The notes under the pieces: model-generated
What the model was told of the DNA's origin: nothing
Database searches by the model: none
The model's input: the letters and a program-made list of their open reading frames with translations, nothing else
Shown here: positions 10,003-22,299 of the stretch, in pieces
How the letters are laid out: each line of letters begins with the position of its first letter
Numbering within the stretch: the stretch's first letter is position 1
Made by a program: the position numbers and the translations under genes
Assembly: GCA_023678885.1 (NCBI GenBank)
Contig: CM042963.1
Location: 26,787,542-26,851,541, forward strand
Direction: 5' to 3'
DNA: 64,000 nucleotides
Origin: Pogostemon cablin
Taxonomy: Eukaryota > Streptophyta > Magnoliopsida > Lamiales > Lamiaceae

Positions 10003-11676
10003 TGATAAGCATTTTCTCAACATACAATATTAATCCCCAAGTGTGAAAGATGTTATTGTAGCTTTGATAAGCGACCAAGTGATTATCGAACCAAAAGGAC
10101 GTATTATTATCAATTTAATTATATTCTAACTTATTAAGACTATTATGGCAAAATAGTTGTGTGATTAAGTAACCAATAACTAAATAATTAAAAGAATAAT
10201 TAAATTAAATAACAGTAGAGATTGAACGAAAGTAAATAAGTGAGACGATAGGTAGTCCTTCGGGCCATCCAGTTTTACTTATTAATCTCCCTTCCGTGTA
10301 TCAATGTCCGACTCTGTATTGTACAATATGAACGCATCACTAAGCTATGCAAATCTACTCTATAGACACAAGTAAATAAGCGTGTAACACGTGTGAATAA
10401 CCTTGGAGCAAGAGATATAATTTACCACCTTTCTAGGTATTATCAGTATCAATTATTTCCCGTGCACTTAGTACTCTAATCCGATATGATCTCCCTTTAT
10501 AGGTAATATGAAGTTATATTCTTTATCCTACTTATTAACCCAAATATCATTCAATTAACAAGTATTTATATAAGATAGTTCTAATGAGACTTCAGAAAAC
10601 CCTCACTTAAAATCATAATATGGAATTCTGCTCAGTAGTAAACGTACTCAATCAATAACCAAGATATGTACTCAGACTCTACATAACAGTTAATGACGCA
10701 TAAAATAACTCTGAGTGTGAATTAAAAAGACATAGTCTTATATAAAATAAACTAGAAGTAGTATTGTACGGAGTATACACACGGAAGTTCAATTAACTTA
10801 TAAAACCTTCATAAACACTAGAACTATCGAAGCGGTTCTAGCCCATGAATGATCGAAAAACAATCATGGTGGTTGGATAGATCTTACCCATAATCTTGAA
10901 AATTACAAGATAAATTAAGATGCGAAGTAAACCCTAGATGTAGGCGCCGTCGTACCTCTCTCCGTCTTGAATCGTCACTTGGTTCTCACGATTCGACAAA
11001 CGAATCTCTCTCCACAGCTCTGTGGATGGCGGTAGAGTTTCGGATGTTGTATAAAATGAAGGTGGTGAATGGTCCCTTTCCCTTGCGTTGGGTCTTCCTT
11101 TAATACTCATAAGCTTTCCTTCTGGACCTAGGATGGGCTTTTTGAGTGAAAACATGCACTGAAGGTGTAAAAATACGGATCCAGACGCTGCCAGCACATT
11201 GGTTCGACCAAGACCCCTAGTCGAACCAACCAAGCCTGGACAAATCTCTGGTCTAATCAGCCTGTAAATCATTGGCAGGTCCATGGTCCCGAACGGCTGG
11301 TCGAACCATATGTATCATGGTCGAATCACCAACTGCGAAAAGTTAAGGTTCTAGTTCGACCACGGTTCAACCACCATGCTTGGTCGAACCACAGTGTCGT
11401 GGTCGAACCGTACTCCTGCTGCTTTCTTGCGCCTGGTTTGACCAGGGGTACTGGTCGAACCACTTCCCTGTTGGTCGAACCGGGTGCCGCGACACCACCC
11501 TTCCTCCGATTTCAATCACTTTTAACCCATTTTCCTTCGAAAATCCACTCAAATGGACTCAAACACACCTACTTCATGACTTTCCACTACATATCTCGAT
11601 TTATCTTGACTTAAAATCAAATACATCATTATAACAAGAATCAAGGCTTAAAACACGTGAATTTACACACTCATCA
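10003..11676 (-). repeat. 5' LTR of element D
   Basis: A 1674-bp LTR, minus-strand start TGATGAGTGTGTAAATTC at 11676 and end ATGCTTATCA at 10003. Only this LTR is visible, so the ends rest on TG..CA, the primer site and alignment with other Athila LTR starts. A degenerate TATA-like GTATTAAAGG is at 11097-11108 on the minus strand. Confidence 0.8.
11195..11490 (-). promoter_or_regulatory. TGGTCGAACCA cluster in the U3 of the D LTR
   Basis: The words GGTTCGACCA and TGGTCGAACC occur about a dozen times in both orientations, with single-base variants, upstream of the probable TATA box. This matches in position the CACGGC cluster of A and the CTCGAG cluster of B and E but uses another word. Confidence 0.65.
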
Positions 11677-12089
11677 AGATTTCATGCGAAATTTTTGTGG
11701 ATATGGTTCATGTGATGCAGGGTTCTTATGTGCTTCTTTGTATGAAATATTAAAGTGTGTGAAATATTATTAGACGTGCTAGCGCTATATGAAATCCGGG
11801 TAAGCACCTCATTCAACCGGGTTCTTAAATATGTGCTTCTTTGTATGAAAAATTCAAGTGTGTGAAATATTATTAGACATGCTAGCACTATATAAAATCC
11901 CGGTAAGCACCTCATTCATGAGGTGCTTATTATTGTTGGGTTTCTGCTCTAGTATGAGGTGTATATTAGTTTCTCATAAGTTGCTGAGATGCCTTGTTGG
12001 ACTTCATTCAACAATGTATTGTTTTGAATGTGGTATTTTTATAGTTGAAACATGTTGGACCTTTTAAGATGTAAATTACTATTTACTAC
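11677..12089. repeat. DNA between D and C with a 103-bp tandem duplication
   Basis: No gene seen. Two direct copies begin at about 11720 and 11823. They share ATGTGCTTCTTTGTATGAAA, GTGTGAAATATTATTAGAC and GGTAAGCACCTCATTCA, at roughly 90% identity. This is the sequence into which D and C were inserted, or a remnant of an older element. Confidence 0.7.
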
Positions 12090-12656
12090 TGATTGTCTTG
12101 AAATTCACCTAAGTTTATTGTGTGTTTTATATAATTTGTCTCGTATTTTATGTCTTGTTTCAAGTTTTATTTGTTGTTATTTTATTATTTTTAGTTTTAA
12201 TTTATTTTTATGTTTTTGTTGCAGGAATAGGTGATTTCGTATTGTATTGGATATATGAAACGTGGAGTGCCAACCGAAGCTTGCCACGTCATGATTAGAA
12301 TTCGATCAAAAGGAAAACAGATGCCTAGTTTTTAGCCTTGTGAGATGATATATTGGGTCCAATAGTGTGTCGCCATGTCATCACTTCACATTTCCACTAC
12401 TTTACTAAACTTTGTGACCGTGTTTTGTCAAGCAAATAATATCACCTATCCATCCAATCAAAAGCTGCCACGTACCCACTAATTCTAATTCACCATTTAG
12501 CAAACCCACTCCAAGGCATTATTTGGTTGATTAATTGCCGCATCCTCCCAGAATGTACCATGTGTCCTACTTTCCTCATTTTAACCTAATTTTCACTTCA
12601 TATAAATATAGCAGATATGAAAAACACAAAAGCACCATTCAGCCGAGAAAACAGAG
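12090..12656 (+). repeat. 5' LTR of element C, left part
   Basis: 567 bp from the aligned LTR start to the insertion point of B. It holds the C promoter: TATAAATA at 12601-12608, preceded by U3 sequence unlike that of A, B or D. No palindromic word cluster is visible. The last 5 bases, CAGAG (12652-12656), are the left target duplication of B. Confidence 0.75.
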
Positions 12657-14173
12657 TGATGAGTGATATTTTCACCTAGATTTTAGTTTCTTTTTATATC
12701 TATTTTCGTATTATTTTATCCGTATTTTATGTATATTTTGATTGTGTTATGTGTTTTTAGGAAATGCGTGTAAATGAGCCTAAACATGTTAAAAATAGGT
12801 AAAAATGAAGCAGAAATAAAAACAAGCAAGAAACGGGCTGAAAATAACCCAACTCGACTTGCAAGACCCAACTCGACTTGCAACTTGAGTCGAGTTGAGG
12901 TCCGCAAGTTGTCCAGAATTGTCCAGTGAGCTAACACAACTTGCAACACGAGTCGTGTTGAGGATGATCCAAGTCGAGTTGCATGCCGTGTTGACCAGAG
13001 AAGGTGTTCAGTGAGCCAACTCAAGTTGTCAAGTCGTTACTCGACTTGCAACTTGAGTCAAGTTGGGTGCCATAGATAATTCAGTTTCAGAGTCTCGCGA
13101 CACGACCGGACAGGCGAATGCACGAGTTGCTAACACGAGTCATTCTAGGGTCACACGAATTACAATTCAAGCAACACGACTCGTGTTGCTAACTCGTGTT
13201 GGCAAGTCCAACTTGTGTTGCACGTTTTTGGGCCAAAAATTAGGATTTTCACCTTTCAGTGCGTGACAATGTATGTAAAAAGCCCAGTTGATGCAAAATT
13301 CGGGGCCCAAGTTTGGAAGAGGTATAAATACTCTCAAGTTCAACATTTGAAGGAGATTTTATAAGGGATTCACTTGGACACACACATCACACACCAATTC
13401 CTCCATTTCACACCATCATCTTCATCCATTCACCATCCATTCCATCTATCTTCATCCAACCATCAAAACCTTCATCCAATTGAGGAAAAGAAGCAAGGAA
13501 GAGAGAAGAATTGCAAAGGGAAGAAGAAGATCACCATTGGAGACATCCAAGGGAGTTTTCATCCAAACTTTGTATTGAAACCTTATTGTTCATCATGTTT
13601 TGTAAGGATTTTAATGTCTATGTTGATTTCCTTTTGAATATGGTAGGCTAATCTCCCTTGTGAGATTAGCAACATAAGAGTTGTTGGATAATTTTGGGAT
13701 CTATGTATTAAAATTCATATGTTGATTGGGTTAATTGATTTTCTATCATTGATGCTTTAGATATTGATGTTTATGATGATTTGTGTGGTTTGTTGTTTTA
13801 AACATGTGATTAGATTGAGAAGTCTTATACCATATTGGCCCTTAGTCTTATACCCATGATTGGCCCTTAGTCTTATACCCATGCTTCATATGAATTTGAT
13901 GCATTTATCATAGGATTTCCACTTCTTAATTGTTGTTAATCTCAGTTTTACTTAATTTGGAAAACCAGTCTTCATTTATCGATCTTGTTTGTTGATCATT
14001 GCTTGCTTGCTTGCTTTGATTGATTTATTTACTTGTTTGAAAAACCTATTCATTGATGATTCGTCTCTATAAAATTACGAGAAACGTGATATCGCTTAAG
14101 CTCTAGTGTCTTCCTCCCTATAGTTCGATAAATTCTTGAATTGGTCAACTCGACTACAAGTTATGGCTAATCA
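12657..14173 (+). repeat. 5' LTR of element B
   Basis: 1517 bp, TGATGAGTGA...GGCTAATCA. It is about 205 bp shorter than the 3' LTR. After GATTGAGAAGTC (~13822-13833) it jumps to a tandem copy of CCCTTAGTCTTATACCCAT (13839-13885), while the 3' LTR has ~250 bp there (20433-20710). A deletion with a small duplication in the 5' LTR explains this. The rest looks ~95% identical to the 3' LTR by eye. Confidence 0.92.
12845..13330 (+). promoter_or_regulatory. LTR promoter of B: CTCGAG-type palindrome cluster and TATA box
   Basis: From 12845 to 13215 the words CAACTCGACTTGCAA, GAGTCGAGTTG and CACGAGTCGTGTTG recur in both orientations. TATAAATA at 13323-13330 follows. The 3' LTR has the same layout (cluster 19495-19835, TATA 19936-19943). 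The cluster is U3. Confidence 0.7.
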
Positions 14174-14175
14174 AA

Positions 14176-14193
14176 TGGCGCAGTTGCCGGGGA
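14176..14193 (+). other. Primer binding site of B (tRNA-Asp type)
   Basis: TGGCGCAGTTGCCGGGGA, two bases after the LTR. One mismatch to the tRNA-Asp complement. Confidence 0.9.
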
Positions 14194-14320
14194 GCCAACG
14201 ATTGCTAGTAGCTTGAAGAAGGATCATTTCAAGTGATCTTAATAGAGACATTTTTATTTTGTTATTTATCTTATTTGCTTTTGAAAATTTTGTTCTAACT
14301 TCTCTTATTTTTGAAGGTGT

Positions 14321-17123
14321 ATGCACACAAGATCCTAGGGGAATCAAGTAGAACCGATTTACTTGGAGATTGAACATACATTTTGAAGAATGAGAAAAGA
14401 GAGCAAATCCAAAAAGAGTGAACAAATGGAGAATTTTTAAGGAGATAATCGTGTGGAAATAGAGCATGATGGGGAAGGCGGAGAAAATATGCAAGACAAC
14501 ACACCTCAATTCAATGCCAACCCTCCTCAACATGCCTATCAAAATTTTAGAGCTATAAACAATCGAGCTTTGCTTCAACAAATGGTGCAACAAGCCATGC
14601 TTCAACAAGGGTTTTCACATTCTTATGCACCTTCGCAACAAGCTTATGCGCCACCACCACCACCTCTGGTGCATCAAGGGCCTCATGTTGATTCAAGGGT
14701 GATCGGGGACTTCTTTATGCCAAGAGCTATGCCACAAATGATGGGCCCATGGATAAATACCAATAATTTTGAGATTAAGGCGGGCCTAATCAATATGGTG
14801 AGAGAAACAATTTGGTGGAACACCGAATGAGGATCCTAATGCATGTCTAACCCAATTTATTGAGATTGCTAACATAGTGAAGATGAACAGGGTGAGCGAG
14901 GATTATATTAAGATGAGGTTATTCTCATTCTCATTGAGGGATCGTGCTCAAACATGGCTATCTACTATTACTCTGGGTACGTGCAACACATGGGATGAGC
15001 TTGCACAAATGTTCTTGAACAAGTAATTTCCACCTTCCAAGACACTTCAAATAAAGAGCTTGATTACTCAATTCAAGAAAATGCCTCAAGAGAGTTTCTA
15101 TAAAGTGTGAAAAAGGTTTAAGGATATGCTTCGCAAGTGTCCACAACATGGTTTTCCAAAAAATCAACAAGTGGAGTTTTTCTACCAAGGTTTGGTAAAT
15201 GGTCAAAAAATACTTATTGATGCTTCGGCCGGTGGATCCGTTCTAGGAGTGACTTCGGAAAGGGCTATAAGAATATTTGATGAGATTTCTACAAATGTTT
15301 ATCAATGGCCATCGGAGCGAGTTAGTGGATGTTATGGTTTTGAGCATATGGATCAAGGACAACAATATAGTATGAAGAGTGCTAGTGTGGAGTCAAGTAT
15401 GCCAAGTGTTGAAATGATAGCAGCGGAAGTCATTAGACAAATGAGCTTAAATCAATGTGTGAATAATCAAGGAGCTAATATGGTTGAAGGGCAAGTAGAG
15501 CAAGGTGTGCTTCCTCCGAATAGTGTAAGTATAAAACAGTGTGGACTATGCCTATGCCACGTGTTGAGGATGTGTTGTACATGCAAGGGAGAGGTTACCA
15601 AGTTAATTACCAAAATAATTAAAAAATGTAATTTCAACCAAAATCAAGGAAATTTCCCACAAAGACAACAAGGGTATAACAATCAAAGTGGTGGAAGTTC
15701 ATTCCCACAATATATGAGGCAAGATAACTTTTCTTACTCCAACTCGAACAATGCGGCAGCTTATCCTCCGGGATATCATCCGGGGGCTAAGGCACCGAAC
15801 AATGAGGGGAAAGCATCGATCGATGAGCTACTTGAGAAGTTGATCAATTCAAACAAAGTTCAATAGGGGTCAATAAGAGCTCAAGATGAAGCTTGGAGAA
15901 AAGCCGAAGAATCAAATGAGAAGAGACTCAAAGCTTTGGAGTATAATATTAGACAAATTGCAAGTGCTTTGAGTACTCAACAAAAAGGAAAGTTTCCGGC
16001 CACAACCGAAGTCAATCTGAAAGCTCAATGTTTGTTTGATGATGTTGAAGAGGATCGAAAGGATGAAGAAGGGTTGGTGGAATGCAAGGTTGGTGAAGGA
16101 AATGAAGAGATAAGTAAGAAAGAAGAAAAGGGGCTTAAATGGATACCTACGTAAAAAAGGGTGCAAGAGGAAAATTAAGTGGAGGAAAAGGTCAAAGAAG
16201 AGGAGTACAAACGTGATTATTGGGGTATTCCGATCACTCTATTTCCTATTCCCTATCCACAAATGTTTGTAAAGGAGGAGAATAAAAAGGAGTTTGAGGA
16301 ACATGTGAAGAATCTTAAAAAAAAGTTTAAGGAGAAAAGGAAAGAAGAGCAACCCGAAGCAAGTGAAACAATTTAAAAAGGGGGGCCTACAAAAGTTGGT
16401 GATCCGGGGAAGTTCATAATTTCTTGTGATTTTGAAGGGAAAGGCACTCTTGATGCATTGTGTGACTTGGGGGCAAGCGTCAATGTGATGTCTCATGCTA
16501 CTTTTAAAGAACTTAAAAATGGAGAGCTCAAGCCTATGACTATTCGTCTTGAGGTGGTAAATGGAGATGTTGTGAAGCCACTAGGGGTTGTTGAAGACGT
16601 GAAGGTGAAAGTGAAGGGGTTAGCTTTCCAGGTTGATTTCATGGTTTTGGAAGTGAAAGCGGATCCTTAATTTCCACTTATTTTGGGAAGGTCATTTCTA
16701 GCTATGGGAAGAGCAAAAATTGATGTTGGTATAGAAGAGCTTTTTTTGAGCTCAAAAGGAAAGAGTGTCACATTCTTATGTAATAAATAAAAAGGAACCA
16801 AGTCTCATTTGAAGCCTCCGAATAATCTTATGGATCATGATTCTCTTCTCTTTGACAACTTAAATTCATTTCTTCATGATTATATGAAAATATCGAATTC
16901 TAAATTGTCTTTTTGTGATGTTGATAGGATGAAAGTATCGGAGCTCGATTGGAAAATAGACAAAGGAGAAAGAGGAAATCCACTAGAAGTACTTCTTGAT
17001 GATGACTTGATGCTTGTAAGCAAGAATGGTGAAGTTGAGCTAGTGGACAAGAAGAGGGCTAAGCAAATGTTCAAAGTGAGGATGCGAGGAGAGAAGGTGA
17101 TGGACCAACATTTGATCCAATGA
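14321..17123 (+). pseudogene. Gag-protease reading frame of element B
   Basis: The likely start is ATG 14321 (MHTRS), followed at once by a TAG at 14336. The N-terminal part (14453-14830) is Gln/Pro-rich with PRAMPQMM and NNFEIKAGLINM. The retrotrans_gag core is broken by frameshifts and stops between 14830 and 15126, then MLRKCPQHGF (15126). From 15126 to 17123 the frame never shifts but holds in-frame stops at about 15866, 16154, 16176, 16376, 16670 and 16790. The protease (16458-16730) keeps CDLGASVNVM and LILGRSFLAMGRAKIDV. A ~100-residue tail (16809-17123, SELDWKIDKGERGNPLEVLL) replaces RT; I do not recognise it. RT, RNase H and integrase are absent. Confidence 0.88.
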
Positions 17124-19303
17124 GCGTAAAATTTCATCCGGCTTGAAGACGTTAAACTTAGCGCTAAATGGGAGGCAAACCATTCTTTTTATCTTTTGAT
17201 GCTTGTTTTGTTGTTTGAATTTTGGTCTTGTAGGTGGATTGTGCTTGTGAAAAAAATGCGTATTGAAGATACGGGAAGTGCTTCATGGATTCGAGTAGAC
17301 ATGTTCTCCATTTGTTGTAAACTTAATTCTCGACTCTTGTCTCGAGTTAAGTTTGGGGAGAGAGTGCGTGGTGGACATAACTTGATTCGTGTGGATGCAT
17401 ATGTTTTTCTACAAGAAAATCATTGATGGAAACTACAAGGGTAAGTCCCACCACTTTTTGCAAACTTAATTCTCAACTTATTTCGATTTAACTTTTGGGG
17501 AAGAGTGTGTGGTATGACTCACCACTTGAGTGTGCTTGATAGTATGATGATGAGAGGTCTTCTTGTAAAATTGACTCAATTTTAAAAATTTTCTCATAAG
17601 TTTTGGTTTGATTTTGGTCCGATTGGTTGTGTTGAAGTGTATGATAGTCCATATTTTTAATAAAATTGTTGAGCTAATGGCTTTGATGAAGTTTTTGAGC
17701 ATGTACAAGGGGTATTGGAAGCACGAATTGAGCTCGGAGCTAACAACTTCCACTACCAAATGCCTATTGAGGGAGTTTACTCTACACTCATCACTTCAAT
17801 GTGCTTAGCATAATTTGATTTGATTTGGATTGTTGTTGATTAGCATTTTACTTCATGTGTTATGTTTGTCGGAAATTTACTTTTATAATTTGGGGTTTCC
17901 TTTTCAATAAAAGATAGGGATGTTTGTGAGCTTAATTGTTATGGATAATTTGAATGTGTGTTTCATTTTCTGATGATGGATGGTTTGTTATTCATGCATG
18001 TTATGTGTTTTGATTGTTTCTTGTTTGGTGAGTCTTTTCTTATTTGTTTTGTGTATATTTTTATTCTTGTTTATGATTGTTTTTGCTGTTTGTTTTGGGA
18101 TGTCGTGAGTCATTTTTAAATGTGAGTGATGACATGTTGTTGTGATAAGTGATGACAAGTTATGAATAAGAATCTCTACACTTTTGAATTGTGACATGTT
18201 TTATTTAACTTGTACAATTTTGAGAAGAATGTGGTGTAATAAGTTCCTTAAGGTCCGAGCATAAGCTTGTGAGCATTTGATCCTCAACCGTGCATACATC
18301 GATTTCTTCATGAGTGGATCGGTTGTGTTTGATAAGCTAGAACTTGCTCAAGGACTATGGGAATGAGCCCGATTAGTAGAGATTAGTGACATGATCTAAG
18401 GCTATCCTTGTTATTTAATAGTCATTGCCATATATTTTCCTACCATGAACATCATCACTAGTCAACCACTTTGAGCTTTTAAGCATATTTATTATGATAT
18501 AAGCACATTACAAGCCTTAATTACCCACGTGAGCCTTATATATTTACCCTTTTGTGTGAGTGATTGAGGAGATGTGGTTTAGAAAGGTTTGATGAGATAG
18601 CAAAAGAAAGAAAGGAAATGGTAACAAGCAAGAAAAATGATGAAAAGAGCACGATCAAGAATGGACATGTAACCTCAAAACAAGAAAATGAGCAAAGCAA
18701 CAAAAATATGCTCAAGTACTTAAAAGTTCGAGAAAGGAAGCATGATTTATAAGAAGCTCAATACAAGGAAAGTTGATGAATAGTGCCTGTAATCAATTAA
18801 GAAAAGAAAGGAAGAAAGAGAAGTGAAGACGTTGAAGAAATTAGTCATCTCTTCGATTACTTACACTTGATTAGTCACTATTACCTATATTCTTCATACC
18901 CTACCAAAGAGCCTATCATTACATCCTCAATTAAAGACCTTTTTGATCACTAATGGAAATTTTGGTGGTTTGTGAATGTAGTCCACGAGCAAGCTTATAG
19001 CGAGTCGAGCCAATCGGTTGATGAGTGTTGATTTATCCCATTTTATAGAGTGTTGAGAGAAATTGATATCTAACGTGAGGCTTGGACCAAAAAGGGACTA
19101 TATTATATTTTATTCTCTTTTGATTGAACTTGTTAATTCCTCATGACATGAATTTAATATTGTAGGATGACTTAGCATAAATTGTGATTCTTATTGCTAT
19201 CGATGTGTTATTACTTATTTTTATTTAGTCTTTTTCTAGGTAAAAATCTCTCCCCTTGGTTTATCATTTTCATTGTTCGAGGATGCACTTTAAGTTTGGG
19301 GTG
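17124..19303 (+). other. 3' non-coding region and polypurine tract of element B
   Basis: Homologous along its length to 4010-6129 of A. It has two internal polypurine-like copies (AAGTTTGGGGAGAG at ~17349 and TTTTGGGGAAGAG at ~17492) and the terminal tract TAAGTTTGGGGTG (19291-19303). No gene seen. Confidence 0.8.
17141..17185 (+). promoter_or_regulatory. Conserved post-pol palindrome/hairpin element (B)
   Basis: GAAGACGTTAAACTTAGCGC then TAAATGGGAGGCAAACCATT. TTAGCGCTAA is a perfect 10-bp palindrome; ATGG-GAGGCAAA-CCAT is the hairpin part. It lies 17 bases after the last stop codon. Confidence 0.6.
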
Positions 19304-21025
19304 TGATGAGAGATATTTTTACCTAAATTTTAGTATCTTTTTATATCCATTTTTATATTATTTTATCCATATTTTGTGTATATTTTAGTTGTGTTATGTG
19401 TTTTTATGAAAATCTGTGAATGAGCCTAAACATGTTAAAAATAGGTGAAAATGAAGCAGAAATAAAAACGAGCAAGAAACGGGCTGAAATCAACCCAACT
19501 CGACTTACAACTCGAGTCGAGTTGAGGTCAGCAAGTTATCCAGAATCGTACAGTGAGCTAACATGACTTGCAAGACCTAACACGACTTGCAACACAAGTC
19601 GTGTTGAGGATGATCCAAGTCGAGTTGCATGCCGTGTTGAGCAGAGAAGGTGTCCAGTGAGCCAACTCGAGTTGTCAAGTCATTACTCGGCTTGCAACTC
19701 GAGTCGAGTTGGGTGCCGTTGATAATTCAGTTTCAGAGCCTAGCGACACGACCGGATAGAAAAATGCAGGAGTTGCTAACACGAGTTTCAATTCAAGCAA
19801 CACGACTCGTGTTGGCAAGGCCAGCTCGTGTTGCACATTTTTGGGGCAAAAATTAGGATTTTTACCTTCTAGTGCGTGACAATATATGTAAAAAGCCCAG
19901 TTGATGCAAAATTCGGGGCCCAAGTTTAGAAGAGGTATAAATACTCTCAAGTTCAACATTTGAAGGAGATTCCACAAGGGCTTCACTTGGACACACATAT
20001 CACACACCAATTGCTCCATTTCACACCATCATCTTCATCCATTCACCATCCATTCCATCTATCTTCATCCAACCATCAAAACCTTCATCCAATTGAGGAA
20101 AAGAAGCAAGGAAGAGAGGAGAATTGCAAAGGGAAGAAGAAGATCACCATTGGAGATATCCAAGGGAGTTTTCATCCAAACTTTATATTGAAACCTTATT
20201 GTTCATCATGTTTTGTAAGGATTTTAATGTCTATGTTGATTTCCTTTTGAATATGGTTGGCTAATCTCCCTTGTGAGATTAGCAACATGAGAGTTGTTGG
20301 ATAATTTTGGGATCTATATATTAAAATTCATATGTTGATTGGGTTAATTGATTTTCTATCATTGATGCTTTAGATCTTGATGTTTATGATGATTTGTGTG
20401 GTTTATTGTTTTAAACATGTGATTAGATTGAGAAGTCAATTGCATATTTAGAAAAATTAATTGAATCAATTTTTCATACACCTCATGTGCATTATAGATC
20501 TTAAAGAGATAGAGATGCCCTTTAGGATTTAGAACCCTTTGATAGGACATTCGATTGGTTTGATCAAGAGGTTGAATAATCATGTGAAGGGACTCTCATT
20601 TCAAGCTTAGTACCTAGTTGGAATTGTTTGAGTGAGAACCATTCCATTGAGCTATTTGAGATTCATATCCTATCCATCTCGAGAGGGAGTTTAGGTGAAC
20701 TTAGTGTTGGCCCTTAGTCTTATACCCATAATTCATATGAATTTGATGCATTTATCCTCGGATTTTCACTTCTTCATTGTTGTTAATCTCACTTTTACTT
20801 AATTTGGAAAACCACTCTTCGTTTATCTATCTCGTTTGTTGATCATTGCTTGCTTGCTTGCTTGCTTTGATTGATTTTACTTACTTGTTTGAATAACCTA
20901 TCCATTGATGATTAGTCTCTATAAAATTATGAGAAACGTGATATCACTTAAGTTCTAGTGCCTTCCTCCCTGTGGTTCGATAAATTCTTGAATTGGTCAA
21001 CCCGACTACAAGTTATGGTTAATCA
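19304..21025 (+). repeat. 3' LTR of element B
   Basis: 1722 bp, TGATGAGAGA...GGTTAATCA, with TATA box at 19936-19943. It is followed by TAGAG, then by the remainder of the C LTR. Confidence 0.92.
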
Positions 21026-22164
21026 TAGAGTACAGAAGCAAAAACACACATCACCTACTCCTTTGCCTAATTTCACCTCCAATTTTATCCATCTCCATTT
21101 TCTTTCATTTTTGGTGTTAAAGAATTCAAGAACTTAAGAGCTAGAGGAGGAGATCAAAGGGTGTTAAAGATTCTCTACAAGAAATTGCTAGGGAAGAATT
21201 AATCCCTTTTGTATTTCTTTTTTATCTTAGACTAATGGGTATTTGTAATGAATTATTTATGTATTTTATTACTTTTATCATGTTAGCTTAATCCCTCTAG
21301 TGGGGTTAGGAATATGAAAAGCATATTAGATTTATATTATCATGTGAATTAAATTGGTTTTTAATTTAATTGATGTTGATTTCTATTCATGGGCTTTAAT
21401 TGTTTGAATATTGTGATGGCATGGTTTGTTATTTATGAATTATTATTGATTTAATGGATTGTTGGTCAATGGATGATTTGTGATAATTAAATGCTATCAT
21501 AATGTTCATGTGTATATTGCTTGGATTGAGACGGAGAAGTCCCTTTTAAGTATTAGAAAGACATGCATAGACATTGAGTTTAGGTTTGACCGAGAGGATA
21601 TTTGAACTCGATGAGGGGACCCAATCCGTTTGTTAGCTCTAGTACACAAAAGGGGAGAGTTAATTCTAAATTAATACCTTTTAAGGGAGAATTGGAAAAT
21701 AATTTAGTACCTAGATGGAAGATAACATGTTGGGTTTTAATCTTAAGTGCTTTTGGGAGTCTCTAGTGGATCAACAACCTTTGTAACCCGAGAGGAAACT
21801 TAGGATATAATTGTGATCACCCTTAATTTACATCAATTGAGTTGGATTCCATTTGCATGATAATATGAATTGAGTGTGCTTGGATGTTTCTAAATGTTTT
21901 TCCATACTTGAACATTAGCACCTATTCTCTTTTATTATTTTTAATTATCTTTTCTTGCAATTTTCCTTATTTGCTATTTTATTTACTTGTTACTTGTTAT
22001 AGTTGTTTAGTTCAAAATCATCCTTACAAAAGTGATATAAACATGCGCTCACGTATTTTATTAAGCCCAACTTAAACTCCTTCGGGTTCGATAATTTTAT
22101 TCCTTGGGATATATTTCTACAACGAACGAGTATTCTTGCTCGTGAGTTTAAAAATATTCAAACA
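21026..22164 (+). repeat. 5' LTR of element C, right part
   Basis: Continues the C LTR after B. It aligns along its length with 6890-7907 of the A LTR and ends TTCAAACA at 22164. The two parts of the C LTR sum to ~1.7 kb. Confidence 0.85.
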
Positions 22165-22170
22165 AGAAAT

Positions 22171-22189
22171 TGGCGCCGTTGCTGGGGAG
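22171..22189 (+). other. Primer binding site of C (tRNA-Asp type)
   Basis: TGGCGCCGTTGCTGGGGAG, 6 bases after the LTR end, matches the tRNA-Asp complement with one change. This spacing equals that of D. Confidence 0.92.
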
Positions 22190-22299
22190 TTTAACAGATT
22201 AGTAAAATACTGTGTTATTGTTTTAGTTGTTCTTGATAAGGATACTTTTTATTTTATTTTATTTACTATTTTTATTTGTGATCTCACTCTTTGAATTTT

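Larger units (their letters stand above)
7908..11676 (-). mobile_element. Element D: Athila-type retrotransposon, 3' part displaced by element A
   Basis: On the minus strand: 5' LTR (11676 to 10003), primer site (9996-9979), then gag down to 7908, where the LTR of A cuts it. The rest of D (protease, pol, 3' LTR) should lie left of A, outside the window. The LTR start TGATGAGTGT and the tRNA-Asp primer site place it with the Athila group. Its LTR and gag differ clearly from A, B and C, so it is a separate family. Confidence 0.88.
12657..21025 (+). mobile_element. Element B: full-length non-autonomous Athila element (gag-protease, no RT/integrase)
   Basis: 8.37 kb with both LTRs (12657-14173; 19304-21025), primer site, a gag-protease frame, the post-pol element, 3' non-coding DNA and polypurine tract. 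The flanking 5-mers are CAGAG (12652-12656) and TAGAG (21026-21030), a target duplication with one difference. Removing B joins the two halves of the C LTR. The internal region passes from protease through a ~110-codon unmatched tail directly to the post-pol element, so RT, RNase H and integrase are absent. It would need trans-acting enzymes, for example from an A-like element sharing its non-coding parts. Confidence 0.92.

Noticed and set aside
13374..13637. His/Pro/Ser-rich frame repeated at 19960-20250
   Set aside because: It is the leader region of the B LTRs; similarity between the two is LTR identity, and E (58450-58750) shows it non-coding with changes out of frame.
14171..14608. 145-codon minus-strand frame over the start of B gag
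   Set aside because: Overlaps the primer site and gag start on the opposite strand and has no homologue in C at the same place.
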